From Astrobacterium formosum (lineage in GTDB: Bacteria > Pseudomonadota > Alphaproteobacteria > Rhizobiales > Xanthobacteraceae): a DNA stretch of 64,000 nucleotides. Positions 1 to 8,595 of this stretch are shown here, in pieces. A program made the position numbers and the translations under genes. The first letter of the stretch is position 1, and each line of letters begins with the position of its first letter. The stretch is taken from assembly GCA_030848545.1 (NCBI GenBank), contig JAVDCA010000003.1, positions 297,050 to 361,049 on the forward strand, in the 5' to 3' direction. The notes beneath the pieces are model-generated. The model saw nothing but the letters and a program-made list of their open reading frames with translations. It was not told where the DNA came from and did not search any database.

Positions 1-411
1 ACCGGCCTCGCCGTCCACATCGTCACCCAGTTCGCGTTCACGGCGGCGCCCATCGTCGCCTGGATCCGCCGCCTGCGCGACGACGGCTTCGAGCAGCCGG
101 TGAGGGTCGGGCTTGCGGGGCCGGCTTCGCTCGCATCGCTGGCGCGCTTCGCCCGCATCTGCGGCGTCAAGAGCTCCCTCCAGGGGCTCGCCCGCAATGC
201 CGGTCTCGTCAAGCACGTGTTCGGCACCGCTGCGCCCGACGAACTCCTGCGCGCGCTCGCCGGCGAGGCATCGGCCGGACATCTCGGCGAGGTGACGCCG
301 CACTTCTATTCGTTCGGAGGCCTCGCCGCGACGGCGCGCTGGGCCGCCGCAGTCGCCGGAGGACGAATCACGCTCGATCGCGACGAGGGATTTTCGGTTG
401 CGCCACCGTAG
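1..411 (+). CDS. Methylenetetrahydrofolate reductase-like protein, C-terminal part
   Basis: The frame is open from base 1 and ends at the TAG at 409-411, so only the last 136 residues are visible. The fragment reads like the C-terminal half of the MetF/MTHFR barrel, which reduces 5,10-methylene-THF to 5-methyl-THF. It has a strand with TQFAF, a helix around WIRRLRDDG, then VRVGLAGPA and a segment near HFYSFGG, which resemble the family's later barrel strands. The N-terminal flavin-binding half lies outside the window. It could be a dedicated C1-demethylation paralogue rather than the methionine-pathway enzyme; the fragment does not separate these. Its neighbours inside the window do not help to assign a pathway. 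Confidence 0.7.
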   Translation, partial: TGLAVHIVTQFAFTAAPIVAWIRRLRDDGFEQPVRVGLAGPASLASLARFARICGVKSSLQGLARNAGLVKHVFGTAAPDELLRALAGEASAGHLGEVTPHFYSFGGLAATARWAAAVAGGRITLDRDEGFSVAPP

Positions 412-548
412 CGAGGTGTTTCGTCGGGAAGCAATTTCGCTTTCGTGCCCCAGGGGCGCCGCAGAACCGGAGGGCAATCGCATGTGGGCGGCGCCATCGA
501 CGTGTCTTATGGCGCATCTGATGCATTGCCGCTCGCCGCAGCAGAACT

Positions 549-571
549 CCCTCTCCCCGGCGGGGAGAGGG
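549..571. repeat. Intergenic palindrome, CCCTCTCCCC family, copy A
   Basis: Perfect 10-bp arms CCCTCTCCCC / GGGGAGAGGG surround a 3-nt loop. The right flank continues CTGGGGTGAGGGG. Copy B at 682-705 has the same flank on its other side, so A and B form an inverted pair in the gap between the metF-like gene and kduD. Confidence 0.75.
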
Positions 572-681
572 CTGGGGTGAGGGGGCTCCGGCGGCGCGAT
601 CGCGCACGACGTCGTCTCATCCCACCCAACGCCGCATGTAGGCACGTAAATCCAACTGGCTTCGCTACCCCCTCACCCCGA

Positions 682-705
682 CCCTCTCCCCAAATGGGGA
701 GAGGG
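682..705. repeat. Intergenic palindrome, CCCTCTCCCC family, copy B
   Basis: The 10-bp arms CCCTCTCCCC / GGGGAGAGGG surround AAAT. The left flank CCCCTCACCCCGA is the reverse complement of the right flank of copy A. The remaining sequence of the 412-794 gap holds no gene that I can support. Confidence 0.75.
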
Positions 706-794
706 AGAAGAGACGCCGTGCCACATCCGACGGCCCTGCGCAGAACCGCGGCACGAGCGAGTCGATCAGCCGAGCATCGAAGCCGCCGTGCGAC

Positions 795-1553
795 CTACCG
801 CGCCAGCCAGCCGCCGTCGACGGGCAGGATGGTGCCGGTGACGTAGCTCGATCCGGGCGCGGCGAGGAAGATCACCGCAGTGGCGAGATCCTCCGGCAGG
901 CCCCAGCGGCCGGCCGGGATGCGATCGAGGATCGCCTTGGAGCGGGCCGCGTCGGCGCGGATCGGGGCGGTGTTGTCGGTCGCCATGTAGCCGGGTGCGA
1001 TGGCGTTCGCCGTGATGCCGTATTGCGACAATTCGTTCGCCATCAGCTTGGTCAGGCCGGCGACCGCCGACTTGGACGAGGTGTAGGACGGCACGCGAAT
1101 GCCGCCCTGGAACGACAGCATCGATGCCGTCGAGATGATGCGGCCGGCGATCTTGTTGGTCACCATGTGGTTGGCGACCGCCTGGGAGAGGAGGAACACC
1201 GCCTTGATGTTGATGTCCATCACCTGGTCCCAGTCCTTCTCGGAGAACTTCAAGAAGTCCTCGCGCCGGATGATGCCGGCATTGTTGACCAGGATGTCGA
1301 TGTGGCCCGCCTGCGCAACGGCGTCGTCCACGAGCTTCTTGATCTCGACGGTCTTCGAGAGATCGCGCTGATAGGCGTAGAACTTGCGGCCCAGCGCCTT
1401 GACGCCGGCTTCCGTCTCGGCGAGGTCGCCGATGTCGACGCCGACGATGTCGGCGCCCGCGGAGGCGAGCGCCTCCGCCATGCCGCGGCCCAGGCCCGTG
1501 CGGGCACCGGTGACCAGCGCCACCTTGCCGGTGAGATCGAACAGCTTGCTCAT
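795..1553 (-). CDS. kduD: 2-deoxy-D-gluconate 3-dehydrogenase (SDR family)
   Basis: A 252-residue classical short-chain dehydrogenase. It has the cofactor motif TGARTGLG at about residues 15-22, NNAG near 90 and the catalytic Y-x3-K in SYTSSK near 155. KduD reduces 2,5-diketo-3-deoxygluconate to 2-keto-3-deoxygluconate with NADH in pectin and alginate uronate breakdown. The SDR fold alone would be ambiguous, but the gene sits 11 nt downstream of kduI, which gives the assignment. The ATG at 1553 follows a GGGAGAG ribosome site; an in-frame start at 1568 would overlap the kduI stop and lacks such a site. Confidence 0.88.
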   Translation of the reverse strand: MSKLFDLTGKVALVTGARTGLGRGMAEALASAGADIVGVDIGDLAETEAGVKALGRKFYAYQRDLSKTVEIKKLVDDAVAQAGHIDILVNNAGIIRREDFLKFSEKDWDQVMDINIKAVFLLSQAVANHMVTNKIAGRIISTASMLSFQGGIRVPSYTSSKSAVAGLTKLMANELSQYGITANAIAPGYMATDNTAPIRADAARSKAILDRIPAGRWGLPEDLATAVIFLAAPGSSYVTGTILPVDGGWLAR

Positions 1554-1564
1554 GCCACTCTCCC

Positions 1565-2419
1565 TCACGCCAGCGTCGTCATGGCGACCGGGTCCATGTC
1601 CGTATAGACGATGTTGTCACCCGCCATGCTCCAGATGAAGGCATAGGCCGCGGTGGCGCAGCCCGAATGGATCGACCACGGTGGCGAGGCGACCGCCTGC
1701 TCGTTGCGCACGACGATGTGACGGGTCTCGGTCGGAGCGCCCATCATGTGGAAGACGACGGAGTTGTCCGGCAGGTCGAAATAGAAATAGGCCTCCATGC
1801 GACGATCATGGACGTGGCACGGCATCGTGTTCCAGACGCTGCCGGTATCGAGGCGGGTGAGCCCCATGACGAGCTGGCAGGTCGGCAACAGGCCGGCATG
1901 GATGTACTTGCGGATGGTGCGCTTGTTGGAAGTCTCCAGCGAGCCGAGCGTCTGCGGATCGGCCTCGGCCCGGGTGACCTTGCGGGCCGGGTGGGCGGCG
2001 TGCGCCGGGCACGAGTTCATGTAGAGCCGGGCGGGCTTGGCCGGGTCCTGGCTTTCGAACGTCACCTTGGCGGTGCCCTTGCCGAGATAGAGGGCTTCCT
2101 CGGTGCCGATCTCGAAGACCGTGCCGTCGGCGGTGATCTTGGCGGGGCCGCCGATATTGATGATGCCGAGTTCGCGGCGGGCGAGGAAGTCGGTCTCGCG
2201 GATCTGGTGGCACAGCTCGGCCGGGAAGGTCAGCGGCTCGGAAGTCGGCACCGCGCCCATCACCACCATGCGGTCGTAGTGCAGATAGGTCCAGGCGAGC
2301 TTGCCGGCCTCGAAGAGCTTGTCCATGAGGAAATTGGCGCGCAGCTCGGCGGTGTCGAACGCCTTTGCTTCGCGTTCGCTCACGGCCTGGCGAACGTCGA
2401 TCGCGGTCGTCGTAGTCAT
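1565..2419 (-). CDS. kduI: 5-keto-4-deoxyuronate isomerase (5-dehydro-4-deoxy-D-glucuronate isomerase)
   Basis: A 284-residue cupin-type isomerase, close to the usual 278 residues of KduI. It converts 5-keto-4-deoxyuronate to 2,5-diketo-3-deoxygluconate in the cytoplasm. The metal-binding signature PCHVHDRRMEAYFYF is present, with the two His and the Glu that bind zinc in KduI. The start at 2419 gives the expected N-terminus (MTTTTAIDVRQ); the frame stays open further upstream, into the regulator gene, but that part has no family similarity. It is the second gene of regulator - kduI - kduD, with the regulator ending 50 nt upstream. Confidence 0.93.
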   Translation of the reverse strand: MTTTTAIDVRQAVSEREAKAFDTAELRANFLMDKLFEAGKLAWTYLHYDRMVVMGAVPTSEPLTFPAELCHQIRETDFLARRELGIINIGGPAKITADGTVFEIGTEEALYLGKGTAKVTFESQDPAKPARLYMNSCPAHAAHPARKVTRAEADPQTLGSLETSNKRTIRKYIHAGLLPTCQLVMGLTRLDTGSVWNTMPCHVHDRRMEAYFYFDLPDNSVVFHMMGAPTETRHIVVRNEQAVASPPWSIHSGCATAAYAFIWSMAGDNIVYTDMDPVAMTTLA

Positions 2420-2469
2420 TTGCGGTTGCCTTTCAGTACTGGAAAAAACGAGGATCGGCGAGGCGCCGG

Positions 2470-3213
2470 TCACTCGAAAAGGTCGGGGTACAACGCTTCC
2501 GCCTTGGGCATGGCGCGCAGGATTTCGGTCAGGTGGTAGCGCATCGCCTTGTCGGCGGCGTCGGGGTCCTTGGCGTCGATCGCGGTCACGATGGCGCGAT
2601 GCTGCTCGACCAGGGGCTTCATGGAGTTGGCGTCGGGAATCGTCAGATGGCAGACGCGGTCCATGTGCGACTTGATATCGATGAGCGTGTCCCACACGCT
2701 CGGCATGCCGCAACCACGCGCCAGGGCCTGGTGAAACGCCTCGTCGACCGGCGTGAAGCCGTCGCGGTCGCCGCGATCGGCGACCCGCATTTGCAGATCG
2801 AGCAGGTCCTCGACTTCGTGCCGCACGGCCGGATCGAATTCGGCACAGGCCCGGCGGGCGACGGCACTCTCGACCGCTTCGCGCACGAACCGCGCCGCCC
2901 GCATGCGTTCGCGCGAAATGCGCACCACCAGCGTGCCGCGTTGGGCGCGCACCGACAGCAGACCGGCGCGGTCGAGGCTGATGAACGCCTCGCGCACGGG
3001 CTGGCGGGAGACGCCGTAACGGCCGGCGACATCCTGCTCGGTCAGCCGCGTTCCGGGCGGCAGCTCGAGCCTGACGATGGCGCTGCGCAGCTCGCGCTCC
3101 AGCCGCCGCGCGGCCGATTCGGAGCGAAGCAGGAGTTCCACCAATCCTCCCTTCTGCGACGGCGAGGCATAGGATGGCGGAGGAAAGGGCGATGCTTGTC
3201 TGTCCAGGCTCAT
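2470..3213 (-). CDS. GntR-family (FadR/FCD subfamily) transcriptional regulator
   Basis: A 247-residue protein with an N-terminal winged helix (VAGRYGVSRQPVREAFISLDRAGLL, about residues 60-85) and a C-terminal all-helical FCD ligand domain with spaced metal-binding His residues (DEAFHQAL, HLTIPD, EQHRAI). It heads the operon with kduI and kduD, so it probably controls uronate catabolism and may respond to a uronate intermediate; that ligand is inferred. ATG 3213 was chosen over 3264 because the extra residues are low-complexity and fall in the likely operator region. A divergent hydratase gene starts 132 nt away on the other strand. Confidence 0.88.
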   Translation of the reverse strand: MSLDRQASPFPPPSYASPSQKGGLVELLLRSESAARRLERELRSAIVRLELPPGTRLTEQDVAGRYGVSRQPVREAFISLDRAGLLSVRAQRGTLVVRISRERMRAARFVREAVESAVARRACAEFDPAVRHEVEDLLDLQMRVADRGDRDGFTPVDEAFHQALARGCGMPSVWDTLIDIKSHMDRVCHLTIPDANSMKPLVEQHRAIVTAIDAKDPDAADKAMRYHLTEILRAMPKAEALYPDLFE

Positions 3214-3238
3214 AGCGCTACCATGGGTGTGCAGACTA

Positions 3239-3252
3239 CCATACTTCCATAC
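3239..3252. promoter_or_regulatory. Candidate operator in the regulator/hydratase divergent promoter region
   Basis: Two CCATAC hexamers 8 bp apart (3239-3244 and 3247-3252) lie about 30 bp upstream of the regulator's start, inside the shared 132-bp upstream region. FCD regulators often bind short repeats close to their own promoter. The link to this regulator is inferred. Confidence 0.3.
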
Positions 3253-3345
3253 ACAACGGTCCACATCATGCTCATGCGGCCGTCGAATGCAAGTCCGAAA
3301 TGGGCCGCAGACTCGCTACGGCCATCCAACTAACGAGAAAACCTC

Positions 3346-4140
3346 ATGAATTCATCGTCCGCCGCCGGCATCGCCAACCTCGCCGACGCCTTGGTCGCAG
3401 CGCGCCGCGAACGCCGTGCCTTGACGGCCTTCCCGGGCAGCATCCCCGCCGACCTCGCCACCGCCTATGCGGTCCAGGATGCCGCCATCGCCAAGTTCGG
3501 TGCCGTGGTGGGCTGGAAAATCGCCGCCGTGGGTCCTCAGTTCCGCGACCGCTACGACGTGCCGCGTCTGTCGGGCCCGGTGATGGAGGGCACGGTGACG
3601 ATGGCCCAGAGCGAGACCCCGGTGGAGATCCGTCCGATTCCCGGCGGCTTCGCCGCCCTCGAGGCGGAATTCATCATCCAGCTCGCCCGCGACCTGCCGG
3701 CGCGAGCGACCCTCTATACGGAGGCGGAGGTCGCCGCCGCGTCCGGCGCCATGCATGCCGGCGTCGAATTCGCCGGCTTCCCGCTCCTGACCATCAACGA
3801 CCTCGGCCCCGGCGCCATCATCTCGTGCTTCGGCAACAATGCCGGGATCATCGTCGGACCGGCCATTGCCAACTGGGCCAAGCGGCCCATGGAAAGCCTG
3901 GGCACCAAGGTGGAGATCGACGGCCGCGAAGTCGGCCGCGGCTCGGCCGCCAAGGTAGCGGGAGGCCCGCTTTCCGCACTCCTGTTCCTCGCCAACCACC
4001 TGTCCGAGCGCGGACGCGGGCTCAAAGCCGGCGACTGGGTATCGACCGGCGCCACCACGGGCGTGCACGACGTCACCGTCGGCAATACCGCACGGCTGGT
4101 CTTCGACGGCGTCGCGACGATCGTCGTCAAGGTGATGTGA
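3346..4140 (+). CDS. 2-keto-4-pentenoate hydratase / fumarylacetoacetate hydrolase-family protein
   Basis: A 264-residue protein of the MhpD/FAH-like hydratase family. The metal-binding acidic motif EAEFIIQLARD sits near residue 107, with the family's VGWKIAA (about residues 59-65) earlier and GAHxGV-like and GDWVSTGATTG segments later. Relatives hydrate 2-keto-4-pentenoate or decarboxylate oxalocrotonate. The gene is divergent from the FCD regulator - kdu operon, so it may act on a keto acid in the same sugar-acid network, but no sequence feature fixes the substrate. The ATG at 3346 begins the family-typical N-terminus. It converges with glgX across a palindrome at 4161-4185. Confidence 0.75.
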   Translation: MNSSSAAGIANLADALVAARRERRALTAFPGSIPADLATAYAVQDAAIAKFGAVVGWKIAAVGPQFRDRYDVPRLSGPVMEGTVTMAQSETPVEIRPIPGGFAALEAEFIIQLARDLPARATLYTEAEVAAASGAMHAGVEFAGFPLLTINDLGPGAIISCFGNNAGIIVGPAIANWAKRPMESLGTKVEIDGREVGRGSAAKVAGGPLSALLFLANHLSERGRGLKAGDWVSTGATTGVHDVTVGNTARLVFDGVATIVVKVM

Positions 4141-4160
4141 GGACTTGCGGCATCGCCGCT

Positions 4161-4185
4161 TCCCTCCCCCGCTTGCGGGGGAGGG
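4161..4185. repeat. Intergenic palindrome between convergent genes (possible terminator)
   Basis: Arms TCCCTCCCCCG / CGGGGGAGGGA with a 3-nt loop lie between the convergent hydratase and glgX genes. There is no T-run, so it may be a repeat-family member, a factor-dependent terminator, or both. Confidence 0.6.
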
Positions 4186-4195
4186 AGAAGGATGC

Positions 4196-6406
4196 TCACT
4201 CCCTATGGTGCCGCTCCGGGCGCAGGCCGAACAGGAGCAGCGAGCGGCCGGTCACCGCATACTGGCTGCCGAAGTCGAAGTGGACGCGGTCCTCGGGATC
4301 TTCGTCCTCGTCGGGCAGGTTGGTGTCGACCAGGCGTTCCCAATCGCGGCCGCCCTTGGCCTCCGGCAGCGTGAACAGCACCACGTCGTGATGGGCGTTG
4401 ACGACGAGGAGCAGCGTCGTCCCGCTGCCCCGCCGCCTGATGCCGCTCGGCTGGGCACGACCATCAAGCAGGAGGCCGAGCGAGCGGGCGTGGCCGTCGC
4501 GCCATTGGTCGGGCGTCATCTCGGTGCCGGCCGGCGTGAGCCAGGTCGAATCCTTCAGGCCCAGATCTTCGTCCCACTCGGCAGTGAGATAGCGGGTATG
4601 GCGCAGGACCGGATAGTCCCGCCGCAGCCGGGCGAGTCGTTCGGTGAACCTGTTGAGAGCCTTGCCGGCGGCGTCGTGATCCCAGTTCACCCAGGAGATC
4701 TCGTTGTCCTGGCAATAGGCGTTGTTGTTGCCTTTCTGGGTGCGGCCGAACTCGTCGCCGGCGAGCAGCATGGGGGTGCCCTGCGAGAACAGCAGCGTGG
4801 CGAGCATGTTGCGCTTCTGCCGCTCGCGCAGCTCATTGATCTCAGGGTCGTCGGTCGGTCCTTCGGCGCCGTGATTCCACGAGCGGTTATTGGACGAGCC
4901 GTCGCGATTGTCCTCACCGTTCTGTTCGTTGTGTTTGTCGTCGTAGGAGACGAGGTCGTTGAGAGTGAAGCCGTCATGGGCGGTGACGAAGTTGACGCTC
5001 GCCCACGGCTTGCGGCCGCGCCGGTTGAAGAGATCGGCCGAGGCGGTGATGCGCGAGGCGAAATCGGCGAGCGTGCCCTCGTCCCCCTTCCAGAACGAGC
5101 GCACGCCGTCGCGGAAGCGGTCGTTCCATTCCGCCCAGCCGGGTGGGAAGCGGCCGACCTGATAGCCGCCGGGGCCGCAGTCCCACGGCTCGGTGATCAG
5201 CTTCACCGACGAGAGCACCGGGTCCTGGCGGCAGGAATCGAGGAATCCGCCGCCTTCGTCGAAACCATAGGGCTCGCGGGCCAGGATGGTGCCGAGGTCG
5301 AAGCGGAATCCGTCCACGTGCATCTCCTCGACCCAGTAGCGCAGCGAGTCGTTGACCATCTGCAGGACGCGCGGGTGGGACAGGTTGAGCGTGTTGCCGG
5401 TGCCGGTGTCGTTGATGTAGTAGCGCGCCTGATCGGGCAGCAGGCGATAGTAGGAGGCGTTGTCGATGCCCTTGAAGGAAAGCGTGGGCCCCAGTTCGTT
5501 GCCCTCCGCCGTGTGGTTGTAGACCACGTCGAGGATGACCTCGATGCCGGCGTCGTGCAGGCGCGCCACCATCTCCTTGAACTCCGCGAAGGCGAAGTCG
5601 GGCACGCTGGAATAGCGGCGCGCCGGCGCGAAGAACGAGATGGTGTTGTAGCCCCAGTAGTTGGTCAGGCCCTTGTCGATCAGGTAGCTGTCGTTGACGA
5701 AGGTATGGATCGGCAGGAGCTCTACGGCGGTGACGCCGAGATCGGTGAGATGGGCAAGCACTTCCGGGTCGGTGAGGCCGCGGAACGTGCCGCGCAACGG
5801 CTCCGGCACGGCCGGTTGCAGCTTGGTGTAGCCACGCACGTGCAGCTCGTAGACGACGGTGCGTTCCCACGGCGTGCGCGGCGGGCGGTCCTCCCCCCAA
5901 GTGAACGCCTGGTCGATGACGCGGCACTTGAGCATGTGGGCGGCGCTGTCGCGGGCGTCGAACGTGCGGTCGTCGCTCGTCTCCATCTTGTAGCCGAACA
6001 GAGACGGATGATGCTGGATCTGGCCGACCACCGCCTTGGCGTAAAGGTCGAGCAGGAGCTTGTGCGGGTTGAAGCGGTGGCCGTGGTCGGGCTCGTAGGG
6101 GCCGTGGACGCGGTAGCCGTAGATCGTCCCCGGCCGCGCATCGGGAAGGAATCCGTGCCAGACCTCGTCGGTGTATTCGGGCAATTCGATGCGTTCGATC
6201 TCCCGCTTGCCCGCGTCGTCGAACAGGCACAGTTCGACCTTGGTGGCATGGGCGGAAAACAACGCGAAGTTGACGCCGAGGCCGGACCATGTGGCGCCGA
6301 GCGGAAACGGCTGGCCTTCGCGCACCCGCGAGGCCTTGCGCGCCGGCTTCGCTTCCCGCCGGGCACGCGCCTTCGGTAGGTCGCGTGTGGTCGTCGTCGC
6401 ATCCAT
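4196..6406 (-). CDS. glgX: Glycogen debranching enzyme (GH13 isoamylase type)
   Basis: A 736-residue protein, slightly longer than typical GlgX. It has an N-terminal CBM48-like domain ([21 protein letters not shown], about residues 30-55), followed by a GH13 barrel. The catalytic nucleophile Asp is in DGFRFDLGT (about residue 367), the acid/base Glu in LITEPWDCG (about 405) and the third acidic residue in TAHDGFTL (about 478). GlgX removes the alpha-1,6 stubs left by glycogen phosphorylase in the cytoplasm. The first 25 residues are basic and low-complexity. No other glycogen gene is adjacent, so this is a solitary copy in this window. Confidence 0.93.
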   Translation of the reverse strand: MDATTTTRDLPKARARREAKPARKASRVREGQPFPLGATWSGLGVNFALFSAHATKVELCLFDDAGKREIERIELPEYTDEVWHGFLPDARPGTIYGYRVHGPYEPDHGHRFNPHKLLLDLYAKAVVGQIQHHPSLFGYKMETSDDRTFDARDSAAHMLKCRVIDQAFTWGEDRPPRTPWERTVVYELHVRGYTKLQPAVPEPLRGTFRGLTDPEVLAHLTDLGVTAVELLPIHTFVNDSYLIDKGLTNYWGYNTISFFAPARRYSSVPDFAFAEFKEMVARLHDAGIEVILDVVYNHTAEGNELGPTLSFKGIDNASYYRLLPDQARYYINDTGTGNTLNLSHPRVLQMVNDSLRYWVEEMHVDGFRFDLGTILAREPYGFDEGGGFLDSCRQDPVLSSVKLITEPWDCGPGGYQVGRFPPGWAEWNDRFRDGVRSFWKGDEGTLADFASRITASADLFNRRGRKPWASVNFVTAHDGFTLNDLVSYDDKHNEQNGEDNRDGSSNNRSWNHGAEGPTDDPEINELRERQKRNMLATLLFSQGTPMLLAGDEFGRTQKGNNNAYCQDNEISWVNWDHDAAGKALNRFTERLARLRRDYPVLRHTRYLTAEWDEDLGLKDSTWLTPAGTEMTPDQWRDGHARSLGLLLDGRAQPSGIRRRGSGTTLLLVVNAHHDVVLFTLPEAKGGRDWERLVDTNLPDEDEDPEDRVHFDFGSQYAVTGRSLLLFGLRPERHHRE

Positions 6407-6553
6407 GGGGGCCCCGTCGGAAAAGGAGTTTCGTGCCCTTCTCCAATCGTCACGGTGCCGTTCGGTTCCATGCCGCCGGATGGGTGATCGAAACCACGGC
6501 TCTGCACGGATGCATGCCGAAGCGGCGGCCTTAATGGCGGCAGCGCCTCCGCG

Positions 6554-7168
6554 TCAGCGCTCGGCGAATGCGAGCTTGGCGCCGAGCGCCACGAAAGCGG
6601 CTGCGAAGGAACGCCGAAGCCAGGTGACGACGCGCGGATTTTCGACGACCCGCCGGCGCAGCGCCGCCGCGAATAGGGCATAGACGGCGAACACCGCGAA
6701 GGTCATCGCCATGAAGACGGCGCTCAGCGCCAGCATGGCGGAGAGAGGTGCCGCCTCGTCATGGCTGACGAACTGCGGCAGGAAGGCGAGAAAGAAGATC
6801 GACAGTTTCGGATTGAGCAGGTTGACCAGGATGGCGGTGATGATCACCCGCATGGACGATCCGGCATCGTCCACGGGACGATCGAGCGACAGCGCGCCGC
6901 CGGCCCGCAACGCGTCCCATGCCATGTAGATCAGATAGGCGACGCCGAGATATTTGAGCGTCTGGAAGGCCAGCGCGCTGGTGTGCAGGAGCGCGGCAAG
7001 ACCGAGGATCGCCGCCGCCATGTGCGGGACGATGCCGAGCGTGCAGCCGAAGGCGGCAACGATTCCCGCGCGGGAGCCGCGCGACAAGCCGGCCGCGAGC
7101 GTGAACAGCACGCCGGTACCCGGCGAGGCGACGATGATCAGCGAAGTGAGGAGGAATTCGAGGCTCAA
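6554..7168 (-). CDS. LysE/RhtB-family amino-acid exporter
   Basis: A 204-residue inner-membrane protein with about six hydrophobic segments. It has the family's N-terminal signature (SLEFLLTSLIIVASPGTGVLF) and a long central loop around ALRAGGALSLDR. LysE/RhtB proteins export amino acids or derivatives by proton exchange; the substrate here is not predictable. I chose the TTG at 7168, because it follows an AGGAGA ribosome site by 7 nt and matches the length of the family. An in-frame ATG at 7192 would add eight polar residues upstream of the first membrane segment. Confidence 0.82.
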   Translation of the reverse strand: MSLEFLLTSLIIVASPGTGVLFTLAAGLSRGSRAGIVAAFGCTLGIVPHMAAAILGLAALLHTSALAFQTLKYLGVAYLIYMAWDALRAGGALSLDRPVDDAGSSMRVIITAILVNLLNPKLSIFFLAFLPQFVSHDEAAPLSAMLALSAVFMAMTFAVFAVYALFAAALRRRVVENPRVVTWLRRSFAAAFVALGAKLAFAER

Positions 7169-7371
7169 GGCATGGTCTCCTAGCGGCAGCATGAAATCAC
7201 GATGGCGGCCTGCGTGAAAGCGGAACCCGCGACGGCTGCATCCCTTAAGCATTTTTACGATCGAGTCGTTTTTCCGCCACCCGAATCCCCGTGCTAATGA
7301 TGCCGGCGGCGCGCGCCGGACGTGTCCGTACGTTGCGCAAAACCATCGTATTCAACGCATGGAAGGCAACG

Positions 7372-8355
7372 ATGATGGACCGCAGGTTGTTTCTCTACGG
7401 CGCCGCCGGCGCCGCTCTGGCCGCGTCGGCCTGGCCGGCGGCGGCGCAAGGACAGTTTCCCAGCCGCCCCGTCACGGTGGTGGTGCCCTATCCGCCGGCG
7501 GGGTCCGTCGACCTCGTGGCGCGCGCACTCGGCGATCCCATGAGCCGTACGCTCGGCCAGGCGATCGTGGTCGAGAACCGCGGCGGCAGTGCCGGCACGG
7601 TGGGGTCCCAGTCGGTCGCGATGGCCGATCCCGACGGCTATCGCATCCTGCTCACCACGCAGCAGACCCACGGCACCAACGAGGCCCTTTTTCCCAACCT
7701 GCCCTACAAGACCCAGGAGAACTTCGCGCCCATCTGCGGCGTCTGCACGGTTCCGCACGCCCTCGTGGTCCGCAAGGATCTGCCGGCCAACAATGTCCGC
7801 GAACTGGTCGACCTGCTCAAGCGAGATCCGGGAAAATACAACTACGGCTCGACCGGCAACGGTTCGTCTTCGCATCTTGCCGCCGAACTCTTCAAGATCC
7901 GCACCGGCACCAACGCCCAGCACGTGCCCTATCGGGGCGGCGGCTCACTCGCCCAGGACCTGACCGCCGGCATCGTCGACTTCTCGTTCGTGGTTCTCGC
8001 CAACATACTCGGCCAGATCGACGGCGGCTTGGTGCGGCCGCTGGCGATCGCCTCCTCGCGTCGGGTGGCACGCCTGCCGGACGTGCCGACGCTCGGCGAA
8101 GCCGGCGTCGGTGACGTGGATGCCGACGCTTGGTTCGCCTATTTCGCGCCCATCAAGACGCCCGCCGAGCGCATCAAGGTCATCGCCGACGCGGTCAAGG
8201 ACGCGATGGAGCAACAAAGCGTCAAGGAGACGTTCCAACGCAACGCGGTCGTCGCGCGCTTTCGCTCGACCGCCGAGATGCCGGCCTTCGTCGACGCCGA
8301 GCTCAAGAAATGGGCCGAAGTCGTCAAGGCCGCCGGCGTCAAGGTGGAACAGTAG
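7372..8355 (+). CDS. Bug-family (TctC-like) periplasmic solute-binding protein
   Basis: A 327-residue secreted protein. Residues 1-27 form a signal peptide with an RR pair followed by LFL and an alanine-rich core ending in AAAQ, which would allow either Tat or Sec export. The mature part begins FPSRPVTVVVPYPPAGSVD, the signature of the Bug/TctC family of carboxylate-binding receptors, and later has VPYRGGGSLAQDL. No tctA or tctB membrane genes are nearby, as is common for Bug proteins, which may act as orphan receptors or share a transporter. The start at 7372 follows GGAAGG by 5 nt; an in-frame start at 7291 lacks a ribosome site. Confidence 0.88.
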   Translation: MMDRRLFLYGAAGAALAASAWPAAAQGQFPSRPVTVVVPYPPAGSVDLVARALGDPMSRTLGQAIVVENRGGSAGTVGSQSVAMADPDGYRILLTTQQTHGTNEALFPNLPYKTQENFAPICGVCTVPHALVVRKDLPANNVRELVDLLKRDPGKYNYGSTGNGSSSHLAAELFKIRTGTNAQHVPYRGGGSLAQDLTAGIVDFSFVVLANILGQIDGGLVRPLAIASSRRVARLPDVPTLGEAGVGDVDADAWFAYFAPIKTPAERIKVIADAVKDAMEQQSVKETFQRNAVVARFRSTAEMPAFVDAELKKWAEVVKAAGVKVEQ

Positions 8356-8595
8356 GCGAAATCGCGGCCGCAGCGGTACGAATATCGGGCGCCGCGGCCG
8401 CATTCTACCGGCGGTACGGACTTGCCCTGAGCCGCACGGGCAAGTTTGTTAACTCGCCTGAAAAGCAGTTGTTTTACGCATGTGGGCGGGGTGGAACCGG
8501 GCCGGCGCCAATGGCGTCGTGATCCGGTTCCCGGAATTTCAGGACCCCCCGGCGGCGCGCCCGCGCCCCGGCCGCCATGTTCTGGATCCGCCGCC

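Noticed and set aside
4145..6379. Very long open frame on the plus strand opposite glgX
   Set aside because: High G+C makes the antisense strand stop-poor. The residues are Val/Ala/Arg/Gly-rich with no family motif, while the minus strand has the full GlgX sequence.
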